From Brevundimonas sp. (GTDB lineage Bacteria > Pseudomonadota > Alphaproteobacteria > Caulobacterales > Caulobacteraceae), in NCBI RefSeq assembly GCF_019636155.1, contig NZ_JAHBYB010000003.1:186001-250000 (forward strand): 64,000 bases of DNA. Reading direction: 5' to 3'. This document shows positions 23,381 to 31,846 of the stretch, in pieces. Position numbers and translations under genes: made by a program. The notes under the pieces are model-generated. The model saw nothing but the letters and a program-made list of their open reading frames with translations. It ran no database searches and was not told the origin of the DNA. The number at the start of each line of letters is the position of its first letter. Within the stretch, counting starts at the first letter, position 1.

Positions 23381-23983
23381 TCAGTCCTTCCGGGCCAGAC
23401 GATCGATCTGGGCGCGCATCTCGTCCATCTGACGGCGCATCTCGTCCAGGGGATCGGCCCTGGCGCCCGTTTCTCGCGCCGGTTCGGCGGCGGGGGTCGG
23501 GGCGGCGCCGGCCATGCCCGGCCACATCCGCATGGCCTGCTGGAACATGGCCATGTTGTGCTTGATCGCCTCGTCCATCAGCCCGGCGCCGGGCGCGGCG
23601 CCCAGGGCGCGGCTCATCTGGCTGCGAAACTGTTCCTGCTGGCGGGTGAAGCTCTCCAGCGACATCTCCAGATAGCTGGGCAGGACGTTCTGCATCGGAT
23701 TGCCGTAGAAGCCGATCAGCTGGCGCAGGAACTGGACCGGCAGCAGGGCCTCGCCCCGGCTTTCCTCCTCGAAGATGATCTGGGTCAGGATCTGGCGCGT
23801 CAGATCCTCGTTCGACTTGGCGTCGAAGACCTGGAACTCGACCCCGTCGCGGACCATCCGGGCCAGGTCGTCCAGGGTCACATAGGCGCTGGTCGCGGTG
23901 TTGTAGAGCCGCCGGTTGGCGTATTTCTTGATGACGACCACGCCGTCTGCGGTCTTTCCGTCCGCGGATTTCTTCTCGGCCAC
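23381..23983 (-). CDS. phaR: Polyhydroxyalkanoate synthesis repressor
   Basis: DNA-binding regulator of 200 residues that represses phasin/PHA genes and binds nascent PHA granules. The PHB_acc_N domain is clear: VVIKKYANRRLYNTATSAYVTLDDLARMVRDG (about 16-47), followed by the PHB_acc repeat regions with TRQILTQIIFEEESRGEALLPVQFLRQLIGFYGN (about 62-95). The C-terminal third is Met/Gln/Ala-rich with a short coiled coil (DEMRRQMDEMRAQIDRL). Its usual targets (phaP, phbC) are not in the window. Confidence 0.95.
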   Translation of the reverse strand: MAEKKSADGKTADGVVVIKKYANRRLYNTATSAYVTLDDLARMVRDGVEFQVFDAKSNEDLTRQILTQIIFEEESRGEALLPVQFLRQLIGFYGNPMQNVLPSYLEMSLESFTRQQEQFRSQMSRALGAAPGAGLMDEAIKHNMAMFQQAMRMWPGMAGAAPTPAAEPARETGARADPLDEMRRQMDEMRAQIDRLARKD

Positions 23984-24050
23984 GCCAAACGCCCGTTCAG
24001 TTGTCCCTTCGCCCTTATCCCGCAGCGGCGGACAATACGCCAGCCGTCAT

Positions 24051-24761
24051 TCAGGCCGCCGCGGGCGCCAGCACCACCCCGACCAGGACCGCCGCCCAGT
24101 GGACCCCGGCGCCGGCCACCACGAATCCGTGCCAGATGGCGCGCCGGAACCTGACCCTGGGGCTGATGAAGACGAAGACCCCGGCCGTATAGATCAGCCC
24201 GCCGGCCACCAGCAGGGCCAGGGCCAGGGGATGGACGGTGTCCAGCATCGGCTTCAGGGCGATGACCGCCAGCCAGCCGAACAGGGCGTAGACGGCGCTC
24301 CAGAAGCCGTCGGAAATGCGCGGCGCCACCAGCTTGGCCCCCACCCCGGCCAGGGCGATGGCCCAGACCAGGACGGTGAAGCCCACCGACCACCAGCCCT
24401 CGAACCTCTGGGTCGTGAAGGGGGTGTAGCTGCCGGCGATCATCAGGAAGATGGCGGCCTCGTCCAGCCGCCGCAGCACCGGGCGGGCGGCGCAGGGCCG
24501 GGTCAGGTTGTAGACGGTCGAGGCCGACAGCATGGCGATCAGACAGACCGCATAGACCGCCGTGGCCATGGCCTCGCCCATGCCGGCATAAACGGCCGCC
24601 AGGGTCGCCAGGATGATCCCCCCGACCCCGGCCAGGATCAGGCCGATCAGATGCACCCAGAGATCCGCCAGCCGCTCGGCGCGGGTGGCGTAGTGTTCGA
24701 TCATGTCCAGGGCGTCGGCGACACAGACGCGGGCGGACAGGGACTTCAACGCTTTCAGCAT
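24051..24761 (-). CDS. trhA: Hemolysin III / TrhA family membrane protein
   Basis: Seven-TM protein of 236 residues in the PAQR-like hemolysin III family. Conserved: HYATRAERLADLWVHLIGLI with the family histidine, SASTVYNLTRP, RRLDEAAIFLMIAGSYTPF, and RAIWHGFVVAGAGVHWAAVL with the last histidines. In E. coli TrhA/YqfA relates to membrane energetics; the haemolysin name comes from a Bacillus homologue and does not imply virulence. ATG 24761. Codirectional with phaR downstream (67-bp gap). Confidence 0.9.
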   Translation of the reverse strand: MLKALKSLSARVCVADALDMIEHYATRAERLADLWVHLIGLILAGVGGIILATLAAVYAGMGEAMATAVYAVCLIAMLSASTVYNLTRPCAARPVLRRLDEAAIFLMIAGSYTPFTTQRFEGWWSVGFTVLVWAIALAGVGAKLVAPRISDGFWSAVYALFGWLAVIALKPMLDTVHPLALALLVAGGLIYTAGVFVFISPRVRFRRAIWHGFVVAGAGVHWAAVLVGVVLAPAAA

Positions 24762-24955
24762 GGTTTCTCCAAACCGGAAGGCGCGCGATCGTTCCCGCCA
24801 TCCTGGGGCGAAGGGGTGACGATCGGCTGAACGGCGCCGCCAAAGGCGAAGGTTGGCGTCGGCCTGAGGCCTTTCGGCAACAGGCCGGTTTGCCGCCGAG
24901 GGTCGCGAACGCTAGAGCGGCGTCAGAATTTCACGGGCCTTCAGCAGGAGTCCTC

Positions 24956-25861
24956 ATGACCCGGAGCGCGATCCTGTACGGGCGGCCGCCGGCGGTGTTC
25001 GACCCGCCGGCCGGGGCGATCCAGACCTCGCCCCTGGTTCCCGGCTCGGCGGCGCTGGAGGCCCTGGCGCCCGGTTCGATCGACAGCGCCATGATCTACG
25101 CCCCGCCCGGGGTGGTCGAGCGGCGCCATGTCCTGGCCCTGGTCCTGCGGGCGCTGAGGCCCGGCGGGCGGCTGGACGTCATGGCCCCCAAGGACAAGGG
25201 CGGATCGCGGCTGAGGAAGGAGCTGCAGGGGTTCGGCCTGACCTTCGAGGAGACGGCCAAGGCTCACCATCGCCGCGCCATCGCCGTTCGGCCGGAGACG
25301 ATTGAGGGGCTGGATCAGGCGATCACAGAGGGCGGGCCGCGTCGGCTGGACGCCATCGACGCCTGGAGCCAGCCGGGCGTCTTCGCCTGGGACCGGGTCG
25401 ATCCGGGCAGCGCCCTTCTGCTGGACCATCTGCCGGACCTGTCGGGCGCGGGCGCCGACCTGGGCTGCGGCTGGGGCGCCCTGGCGCGCGCGGTTCTGAC
25501 CTCGCCCCAGGTCACGGCCCTGCGGCTGGTCGACCTGGACCGGCGGGCGATCGAGGCGGCCCGGCGCAATATCGAGGATGGACGCGCCGCCTTCGACTGG
25601 GCCGACGCCCGGCTGCTGGCCGAAGACGCGGACCTGGACTTCGTGATCGCCAATCCGCCCTTCCACGACGGCGGGGCCGAAGATCGCCGCCTGGGCCAGG
25701 CCTTCATCCGCAAGGCGGCCGGGATGTTGAAGCCCGGCGGCGTTCTGTGGATCGTCGCCAACCGCCACCTCCCGTATGAGAAGGAGCTGACGGCAGCCTT
25801 CAAACGGGTGCGGCCGGTGGCCGATGCGGGCGGCTACAAGGTGCTGGAGGCGGTGAAGTGA
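24956..25861 (+). CDS. RsmC-like class I SAM-dependent methyltransferase
   Basis: A 301-residue methyltransferase resembling RsmC (16S rRNA m2G1207) with a degenerate N-terminal domain and a catalytic C-terminal domain. Visible: the SAM-binding stretch ADLGCGWGALARAVL (about 161-175), LRLVDLDRRAIEAARRNIED (acidic loop after strand 2), and the N-P-P-F motif in FVIANPPFHDGG (about 229-240), the mark of base-amino methyltransferases. ATG 24956 is chosen because AGGAG precedes it by 5 bases. The TGA is followed immediately by the repeat element. Confidence 0.85.
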   Translation: MTRSAILYGRPPAVFDPPAGAIQTSPLVPGSAALEALAPGSIDSAMIYAPPGVVERRHVLALVLRALRPGGRLDVMAPKDKGGSRLRKELQGFGLTFEETAKAHHRRAIAVRPETIEGLDQAITEGGPRRLDAIDAWSQPGVFAWDRVDPGSALLLDHLPDLSGAGADLGCGWGALARAVLTSPQVTALRLVDLDRRAIEAARRNIEDGRAAFDWADARLLAEDADLDFVIANPPFHDGGAEDRRLGQAFIRKAAGMLKPGGVLWIVANRHLPYEKELTAAFKRVRPVADAGGYKVLEAVK

Positions 25862-25866
25862 CCCTT

Positions 25867-26036
25867 CTTTCGTCATTCCGGGCGGAGAGGCGCGAAGCGG
25901 CTCGCAGACCCGGAACCCAGCGGCGCCGGAGCGACAGCGGAGGCGATGTTTCAACAGCCGCCCTCGTGACAGTTTCGCGCTCGCGCGCGCCGCTGGGTTC
26001 CGGGTCTCCGCTGCGCTTCGCCCGGAATGACGAAAG
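25867..26036. repeat. Nested inverted-repeat intergenic element
   Basis: A 170-base palindromic unit filling the gap between two genes. Outer arms are an exact 18-bp inverted repeat (25867-25884 with 26019-26036); an inner pair is an exact 20-bp inverted repeat (25907-25926 with 25987-26006). The arms contain CGTCATTCCGGG and CCCGGAACCCAG motifs of the kind found in short interspersed palindromes of alphaproteobacteria. It ends one base before the next start codon, so its right arm supplies the translation-initiation context of the pseudouridine synthase gene. No transposase is present; probably a non-autonomous element. Confidence 0.8.
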
Positions 26037-26762
26037 ATGAAAACCGTGCGTCTGGACAAACTGCTGTCCTCCCTCGGTTACGGCTCGCGCCAGGAGATCG
26101 CGCGGCTGGCCAAGGCCGGGGGGGTCGAACTGGACGGGGTCGAGATCACCGACGCGGCCGCCCGCATCGCCGTGACGCCCGACCTGCCCACGCGGATGAC
26201 CATCGACGGGCGGCCGGTCGATCCGCCCCAGGGGATGCTGCTGATCCTGAACAAGCCCCTGGGCATGACCTGTTCGCACAAGGAGGACGGGGCCCTGGTC
26301 TATGACGTCCTGCCCGACCGCTGGCGGCGGCGCGATCCGGCCATTTCGACCATCGGGCGACTGGACAAACAGACATCGGGCCTGCTGCTGCTGACCGACG
26401 ACGGCGATCTGCTGCACCGGGTCATCAGCCCCAAACGGCATGTGGCGAAGACCTATCGGGCGTCGCTGGCCCGGCCGCTGGTCGGGACCGAGGGGCCCCT
26501 GTTCGCCTCGGGCCAGATGATATTGGAGGGCGAGGACAAACCCCTGGCGCCCGCCGTTCTGGAGGTCGTTTCGCCGACCGAGGCCAGGCTGACCGTGGGC
26601 GAGGGCCGCTATCATCAGGTGCGCCGGATGTTCGCCGCCGCCGGCAACCATGTCGAGGCCCTGCATCGCGAAAGCATCGGCGGCCTGGTCCTGCCGCCCG
26701 ACCTGGCGCCGGGCCAGTGGCGGCTGGCGACGGCCCAGGAGCGCGAGGCCATCTTCGCCTGA
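26037..26762 (+). CDS. 16S/23S rRNA pseudouridine synthase, RsuA family
   Basis: Pseudouridine synthase of 241 residues. An N-terminal S4 RNA-binding domain (VRLDKLLSSLGYGSRQEIARLAKAGGVELDG, residues 4-34) precedes the catalytic domain with the NKPLGMTCSHKEDG strand and the catalytic-Asp motif GRLDKQTSGLLLLTDDGDL. EGRYHQVRRMFAAAGNHVEALHRESIGG closes the fold. Closest in layout to RsuA (16S Psi516), but RluB/E/F-type cannot be excluded. The start ATG 26037 adjoins the repeat element; its weak Shine-Dalgarno (GGAA) lies inside the repeat. Confidence 0.88.
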   Translation: MKTVRLDKLLSSLGYGSRQEIARLAKAGGVELDGVEITDAAARIAVTPDLPTRMTIDGRPVDPPQGMLLILNKPLGMTCSHKEDGALVYDVLPDRWRRRDPAISTIGRLDKQTSGLLLLTDDGDLLHRVISPKRHVAKTYRASLARPLVGTEGPLFASGQMILEGEDKPLAPAVLEVVSPTEARLTVGEGRYHQVRRMFAAAGNHVEALHRESIGGLVLPPDLAPGQWRLATAQEREAIFA

Positions 26763-26813
26763 CGGAACCGCCGGGCGTCAGGGGGCTTATGGCTGCGCTT
26801 GGGAGAGGCCGTC

Positions 26814-28031
26814 ATGGACAAGGGCGCCACGCGCAAACGCGATCTGCGGACGGGCCGTTCGCTATGGGCCGACGGGCCGGGCCTGGGCGTGCCGATCAAG
26901 CCCCTTACGGCGCCTGTGGCGGTGGATGTCGCCGTGGTCGGGGCGGGGATCAGCGGCGCCTTCATGGCGCGGGAGCTGAGCCGGGATCATTCGGTGGTGG
27001 TTCTGGACCGCCGACCGCCTCTGATGGGATCGACCATCGCCTCGACCGCCCTGCTGCAATGGGAGATCGACCTGCCGCTGACCGAACTGGCCAAACGGAT
27101 CGGCGGCCGGGATGCGGCGCGGGCCTATCGTCGGTCATTCGCGGCGGTGCAGGCCCTGAAGACCATCGTGGAACGCGACCGGATCGTCTGCGGGCTGAAG
27201 GATCGCGCCTCCCTGTATCTGGCGGGCGACGCCTATGGGCATCGGGCGCTGGCGGCCGAGACGGAGGCGCGACAGGCCGCCGGGCTGGATTGCGAATACA
27301 TCGGTGGGAACGCCCTGCGCGACCGGTTCGGGCTGGAGAGGACCGGGGCCATATTGTCGCCGGGCTCGGCCGTCGGCGATCCGGCGCGGTTGGCGGCCGG
27401 TCTGCTGCGGCGCGCGGCGTCCGACGGCGCCCTGATCCATTCCCCGGTCGAGGTGCTGGAGGCCCTGCCGGACCCCGAGGGCGTCACCCTGACGACCGAC
27501 GCCGGCCATGCGGTGCGGGCCAGGCATGTCGTCTTCTGCTGCGGCTATGAGTTTCCCAGGGGCGTGCCGACGCCGGGCGCCAAGGTGGTCTCGACCTGGG
27601 CCATGGCGTCCCGGCCGCGCCAGCGGACGCCCGGCTGGCTGCGCGAAACCCTGGTCTGGGAGGCGTCGGATCCGTATCTGTATCTGCGCATGGCCCGCGA
27701 CGGCCGGCTGATCGTCGGGGGCGAGGACGAGGATTCGCCGACCCTGCACGCCAGCCCCGAACGGCTGAAGGCCAAATGCCGGACGCTGGAGAAGAAGCTG
27801 AAGGCCTTGCTGCCGACGGTCGAGTTCGAGATCGACTACGCCTGGGCCGGCGCCTTCGGCGAGAGTTCGACCGGCCTGCCCCAGATCGGGCCGGTCGAGG
27901 GGATGCAGGACCGGGTGCATGCCGTCATGGGTTTCGGCGGCAACGGCATCACCTATTCGGTCATCGCCAGTCAGATCGTCTCGGCCGCCGTGCGCGGGCG
28001 ACCCGACCCCGATGCGGACCTGTATAGATAG
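26814..28031 (+). CDS. FAD-dependent oxidoreductase, DAO family
   Basis: Flavoprotein of 405 residues of the D-amino-acid oxidase/glycine oxidase fold. It has the FAD-binding dinucleotide motif VDVAVVGAGISGAFMARELS (about 34-53), the STALLQWEIDLPL active-site loop, VEVLEALPDPEGVTLTTDAG in the middle and a C-terminal FAD motif in GFGGNGITYSVIASQIV. It probably oxidises an amine, substrate unknown (PuuB-like enzymes are relatives). ATG 26814 with GGGAGAGG upstream is preferred over TTG 26799. Confidence 0.87.
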   Translation: MDKGATRKRDLRTGRSLWADGPGLGVPIKPLTAPVAVDVAVVGAGISGAFMARELSRDHSVVVLDRRPPLMGSTIASTALLQWEIDLPLTELAKRIGGRDAARAYRRSFAAVQALKTIVERDRIVCGLKDRASLYLAGDAYGHRALAAETEARQAAGLDCEYIGGNALRDRFGLERTGAILSPGSAVGDPARLAAGLLRRAASDGALIHSPVEVLEALPDPEGVTLTTDAGHAVRARHVVFCCGYEFPRGVPTPGAKVVSTWAMASRPRQRTPGWLRETLVWEASDPYLYLRMARDGRLIVGGEDEDSPTLHASPERLKAKCRTLEKKLKALLPTVEFEIDYAWAGAFGESSTGLPQIGPVEGMQDRVHAVMGFGGNGITYSVIASQIVSAAVRGRPDPDADLYR

Positions 28032-28068
28032 GATTGCAGATGGCCATCTGGAGGGCTATCTTTCCGGC

Positions 28069-28320
28069 ATGAGCGAATACTCCGTCGCCGAGGCCAAGGA
28101 TCAGCTGTCCAGGCTGCTGGATCGCGTGCTGGCGGGCGAGGACGTCACCATCACCCGTCGCGGCAAGCCGATCGTCCGGCTTCAGAAGGCGTCCGAAGCC
28201 GTTCCCGCCAAGACCAGCGGCCCCATAGATGTCGAATGGCTGCACAGCATCCGGGTCACCCCGACCGAGCCGACGGATGCGGTCGATCTGGTGCGCCAGG
28301 TTCGCGGCCACGGCGGATGA
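28069..28320 (+). CDS. Phd/YefM-type antitoxin
   Basis: An 83-residue antitoxin. The N-terminal YSVAEAKDQLSRLLDRVLAGEDVTITRRGKPIVRL (about 4-39) is the Phd/YefM DNA-binding dimerisation fold; the C-terminal half is the toxin-neutralising tail. It is expected to autorepress the pair. Its stop overlaps the toxin start (ATGA, 28317-28320), typical of type II modules. It starts 38 bp after the oxidoreductase gene, so it may be partly read through from there. Confidence 0.9.
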   Translation: MSEYSVAEAKDQLSRLLDRVLAGEDVTITRRGKPIVRLQKASEAVPAKTSGPIDVEWLHSIRVTPTEPTDAVDLVRQVRGHGG

Positions 28321-28727
28321 AGACCTATCTGGACACCAGCATACTGGTGTCGGCCATCCATCTCGACGATCACTCCTCGCGCGTGACGGCTTGGCTGGCT
28401 TCGACCGACGTGATCTGGAGCCGCTGGGCCCTGACCGAGATCAGTTCGGCCCTGGCGGTTCAGGTTCGGATGGGACGCCTTGCCGACAAGGCGCGGCGCG
28501 GCCTGGAGATACGCCTGGACGCCTGGCTGGGCGGGCGCGAAGTCATCGATGTCCTCAACGAAGACGTGGTTCTGGCCCGCGACCTTGTCCGGGGCGATGT
28601 GCGTCTGAGAGCGCCGGACGCGCTGCACCTGGCGATCGCGCTGAGAGAAGGCCTGCCGCTGGCGACGCTGGACCGGGACATGGCGGCCGCCGCGCGCGAC
28701 GCCGGCCTGGTCGTCCTGACGCCATGA
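28317..28727 (+). CDS. PIN-domain toxin, VapC family
   Basis: A 136-residue PIN-domain ribonuclease, the toxin of the pair. The acidic active-site residues are visible in YLDTSILVSAIH (Asp6), TEISSALAVQ (Glu about 41), RLRAPDALHLAIAL (Asp about 101) and ATLDRDMAAAA (Asp about 119). VapC toxins cut specific tRNAs or rRNA. Its stop TGA (28725-28727) overlaps the trpF start ATG (28724-28726), so it is translationally coupled to a tryptophan gene, an unusual position for a toxin. Confidence 0.9.
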   Translation: MKTYLDTSILVSAIHLDDHSSRVTAWLASTDVIWSRWALTEISSALAVQVRMGRLADKARRGLEIRLDAWLGGREVIDVLNEDVVLARDLVRGDVRLRAPDALHLAIALREGLPLATLDRDMAAAARDAGLVVLTP

Positions 28728-29365
28728 CCGTCCAGGTGAAGATCTGCGGGCTGAGCACACCCGAAGCCCTGGACGCCGCCCTGGACAACGGGGCCGCCTA
28801 TCTCGGACTGGTGTCCTTCCCGAAGAGCCCGCGGCACGTTTCGCTGGAGGCCATGGCGGCGCTGGCGGATCGGGCGCGAGGGCGGGCGAAGGTGGTGGTG
28901 GTGACGGTCGATGCGGACGACGCCCTGCTGACCCGGATCGGCGCGTCTGTGCGGCCCGATCTGATCCAGTTGCATGGGCATGAGACGCCGGACCGGGCCG
29001 AAGCCGTGCGGCGCCTGACGGGGGCGGGGATCATCAAGGCCCTGGCCGTGTCGGGTCCGGACGATTTCGCCACCGTCGGCGACTGGGAGGCGGGGGCGGA
29101 CCATCTGCTTTTCGACGCCCGGCCGCCGGCCGGGTCGGCCCTGCCCGGCGGGGTGGGGGCGGTCTTCGACTGGTCTCTGATGGCCGGGCGGCGGTTCGCG
29201 CGGCCGTGGTTCCTGGCCGGCGGCCTGGCGCCCGAGAATGCGGCCGAGGCGGTGCGGATCACCGGCGCGCCGATGGTGGACGTCTCCTCTGGCGTGGAAA
29301 GCGCGCCGGGTGTTAAGGACGCCGGCCGGATCGCGGCCTTTCTGGACGCGGTGCGGCGGCCGTAA
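28724..29365 (+). CDS. trpF: Phosphoribosylanthranilate isomerase
   Basis: TIM-barrel enzyme of 213 residues for the third step of tryptophan synthesis from anthranilate (Amadori rearrangement). Visible: the catalytic cysteine in [16 protein letters not shown] (Cys7), [33 protein letters not shown], the catalytic aspartate in LLFDARPP, and [15 protein letters not shown] / [18 protein letters not shown] phosphate loops. Start overlaps the VapC stop; trpB follows after 17 bp. The trpF-trpB-trpA-accD order is typical of alphaproteobacteria. Confidence 0.96.
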   Translation: MTVQVKICGLSTPEALDAALDNGAAYLGLVSFPKSPRHVSLEAMAALADRARGRAKVVVVTVDADDALLTRIGASVRPDLIQLHGHETPDRAEAVRRLTGAGIIKALAVSGPDDFATVGDWEAGADHLLFDARPPAGSALPGGVGAVFDWSLMAGRRFARPWFLAGGLAPENAAEAVRITGAPMVDVSSGVESAPGVKDAGRIAAFLDAVRRP

Positions 29366-29382
29366 TTCCGACGCCTGACCGC

Positions 29383-30615
29383 GTGAAAGCTGTGCCCGTG
29401 ACCGCCGCCCTTCCCAACACCCCCTATGCCTGGCCCGACGACCAGGGCCGTTTCGGTCCCTATGGCGGGCGGTTCGTGGCCGAGACCCTGATGCCGCTGA
29501 TCCACGAGCTGGACGCGGCCTATGCGGCGGCCAAGGCGGACCCGAGCTTCCAGGCCGAGCTGGATGGCTTCCTGACCGACTATGTCGGGCGGCCCAGCCC
29601 GCTGTATCTGGCCGAACGCCTGACCGAGCACCACGGTGGGGCCGACATCTGGTTCAAGCGCGACGAGCTGAACCACACCGGCGCGCACAAGGTGAACAAC
29701 TGCATGGGCCAGATCCTGCTGGCCGTGCGGATGGGCAAGACCCGCATCATCGCCGAGACCGGGGCCGGTCAGCACGGCGTCGCCACCGCCACCGTCTGCG
29801 CCCGGTTCGGCCTGCCCTGCGTCGTCTATATGGGCGCGACGGACGTGGAGCGGCAGCAGCCCAACGTCTTCCGCATGAAGCTGCTGGGGGCCGAGGTCAT
29901 TCCTGTCACCAGCGGCCGGGCGACCCTGAAGGACGCCATGAACGAGGCCATGCGCGACTGGGTCTCGAACGTGGCCGACACCTATTATCTGATCGGGACG
30001 GCGGCGGGTCCGCATCCCTATCCGGCCATGGTGCGCGACTTCCAGGCGGTGATCGGGCGCGAGGCGCGGGCCTCGATGCTGGCGCGACGCGAGAAACTGC
30101 CCGACGCCTGTGTGGCGGCCATCGGAGGCGGATCGAACGCCATCGGCCTGTTCCACCCGTTCATCGGCGACGCCGGAGTGCGGCTGATCGGGGTCGAGGC
30201 GGCGGGCCGTGGGCTGGACGGACCGGACCACGCCGCCAGCCTGCAGGGCGGCCGCCCCGGCGTGCTGCACGGCAACCGCACCTATCTGCTTCAGGACGAC
30301 GACGGCCAGATCCTGGAAGGCCATTCGATTTCGGCGGGACTGGACTATCCGGGCATCGGACCGGAGCACGCCTGGCTCAAGGACATCGGCCGGGCCGAAT
30401 ATCGCGCCGCCACCGACGTTGAGGCGCTGGAGGCCTTCCAGCTGTGTTCCAGGCTGGAGGGGATCATCCCGGCGCTGGAGCCGTCGCACGCCCTGGCGCG
30501 TGTCGGCGAAATCGCGCGCGAGGTCGGCAGGGGCGGCGATGTGGTGCTGAACATGTGCGGGCGGGGCGACAAGGACATCTTCGCGGTGGCCAGACATCTG
30601 GGAGTGGAGCTGTGA
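29383..30615 (+). CDS. trpB: Tryptophan synthase beta subunit
   Basis: PLP enzyme of 410 residues condensing indole with serine; works with TrpA through an indole tunnel. PLP Lys103 lies in [25 protein letters not shown] and [13 protein letters not shown] (phosphate loop) are normal. GTG 29383 is taken as start; GTG 29392 and 29398 are possible later starts. The stop TGA overlaps the start of the small secreted-protein gene by one base (30615), which separates it from trpA. Confidence 0.97.
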   Translation: MKAVPVTAALPNTPYAWPDDQGRFGPYGGRFVAETLMPLIHELDAAYAAAKADPSFQAELDGFLTDYVGRPSPLYLAERLTEHHGGADIWFKRDELNHTGAHKVNNCMGQILLAVRMGKTRIIAETGAGQHGVATATVCARFGLPCVVYMGATDVERQQPNVFRMKLLGAEVIPVTSGRATLKDAMNEAMRDWVSNVADTYYLIGTAAGPHPYPAMVRDFQAVIGREARASMLARREKLPDACVAAIGGGSNAIGLFHPFIGDAGVRLIGVEAAGRGLDGPDHAASLQGGRPGVLHGNRTYLLQDDDGQILEGHSISAGLDYPGIGPEHAWLKDIGRAEYRAATDVEALEAFQLCSRLEGIIPALEPSHALARVGEIAREVGRGGDVVLNMCGRGDKDIFAVARHLGVEL

Positions 30616-31010
30616 TGCTGATCGCCGCCCTGATCGCCATCCTGTCGGCGCCGGTCGCCGGCCAGGCTGCGCCCCTGTTCCGCCCGTTCGACGCCCCGGT
30701 CATCGCCCCGGCGGTCGCCGCGCCGGACTGCGGCGGCGAGACGGCCTTCACGGGCGCGACCTGCCTGACCGCGCCGGCCGGCCAGACCGACGCCCTGATC
30801 CAGGCCTATTCCGACCGGCTCTATACGCTGAGCTGGATCGAGGTGGACGGGTCGGACCGCCGCCGCGCCTTCGTGCGACGCCGTGACGGCGGCGGCTGCG
30901 ACGGGCTGCAGATGCTGGCGGTCGAACGCGGCGACACGGTCCTGCTGGTCTTCGCCAGGACTCCGGGCGACGCCTGCGCCGCCCCGCCCAGCGCCGGGGC
31001 GGCGGCATGA
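30615..31010 (+). CDS. Small exported protein between trpB and trpA
   Basis: A 131-residue protein with a short signal peptide ([19 protein letters not shown]). The mature part contains four cysteines (in PDCGGETAFTGATCLTA, GGGCDGLQM and GDACAAP), which would fit two disulfides in the periplasm. I recognise no family. It is tightly embedded: one-base overlap with trpB (GTG 30612 is an alternative start) and a 4-base ATGA overlap with trpA (31007-31010). So it is made with the tryptophan enzymes although it is predicted to leave the cytoplasm. Confidence 0.72.
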   Translation: MLIAALIAILSAPVAGQAAPLFRPFDAPVIAPAVAAPDCGGETAFTGATCLTAPAGQTDALIQAYSDRLYTLSWIEVDGSDRRRAFVRRRDGGGCDGLQMLAVERGDTVLLVFARTPGDACAAPPSAGAAA

Positions 31011-31837
31011 CCACCGCCCGCATCGACGCCCGCTTCAACGCTCTGAAGGCCCAGGGTCGGGCCGGCTTCATTCCCTATGTCATGGCCGGCGATCCGACGC
31101 GGGATCAGGCCCTGGCCATCCTGCGCGGCCTGGCCGCCGCGGGGGCCGACATCATCGAACTGGGTTTTCCCTTCAGCGACCCGATGGCCGAGGGGCCGCC
31201 GATCCAGCGGGCGGCCCTGCGCGGGCTGAAGGCCGGGCTGACGCTGAAGGGGACGCTGGACCTGGTGCGCGATTTCCGCGCGGGGGACGCCGAGACGCCC
31301 CTGATCCTGATGGGCTATCTGAACCCGATCGAGACCTATGGCCATGACGCCTTCGCCCGCGATGCGGCGGCGGCGGGGGTGGATGGGGTGATCGTGGTCG
31401 ACTGCCCGCCCGAAGAGGCCGATCCTCTGACCGAAGCCCTGGACGCGGCGGAGGTGTCGCTGATCCGGCTGGCGGCGCCGACGACCGATGACGAGCGGCT
31501 GAAGGTGGTGGCCGCCCGCACCTCGGGCTTTGTCTATTATGTCTCGGTCGCCGGGGTGACCGGGACCAAGGAAGCCGACGCCGGCGCCGTGGCCCCGGCC
31601 GTCGAGCGGGTGCGCGCCGCCTCCAGCCTGCCGGTGGCGGTCGGCTTCGGGGTGAAGACGCCGCAGCGCGCGGCCCAGATCGCCCGGGTCGCCGACGCCG
31701 TGGTGGCCGGATCGGTGCTGGTGGACGAGGTCGCCGCCGCCCTGGATCAGAACGCCGATCCGGTCTCGCGCGTTCTGGACCGCGTCAGGTCGCTCGCCGA
31801 CGCCGTGCGGGGTGCGCGCGCGGCCGAAAAGGTCTAA
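31007..31837 (+). CDS. trpA: Tryptophan synthase alpha subunit
   Basis: TIM-barrel lyase of 276 residues that releases indole from indole-3-glycerol phosphate. Visible: AGDPTRDQALAIL, the catalytic glutamate in DIIELGFPFSDPMAEGPPIQRA, the catalytic aspartate in GVIVVDCPPEEADPL, and VAVGFGVKTPQRAAQI / VVAGSVLVD phosphate-binding loops. Start ATG 31007 overlaps the preceding small gene; accD follows after 9 bp. Confidence 0.97.
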   Translation: MTTARIDARFNALKAQGRAGFIPYVMAGDPTRDQALAILRGLAAAGADIIELGFPFSDPMAEGPPIQRAALRGLKAGLTLKGTLDLVRDFRAGDAETPLILMGYLNPIETYGHDAFARDAAAAGVDGVIVVDCPPEEADPLTEALDAAEVSLIRLAAPTTDDERLKVVAARTSGFVYYVSVAGVTGTKEADAGAVAPAVERVRAASSLPVAVGFGVKTPQRAAQIARVADAVVAGSVLVDEVAAALDQNADPVSRVLDRVRSLADAVRGARAAEKV

Positions 31838-31846
31838 AGGCCCGCC

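Noticed and set aside
24771-24795. EcfG-like motif upstream of trhA (minus strand GGAAC, then GGTT)
   Set aside because: Spacer would be 15, and the start site would leave almost no leader before ATG 24761.
26764-26788. GGAAC upstream of the DAO-family oxidoreductase
   Set aside because: The bases at spacer 16 and 17 read GCTT and CTTA, not CGTT or GGTT.
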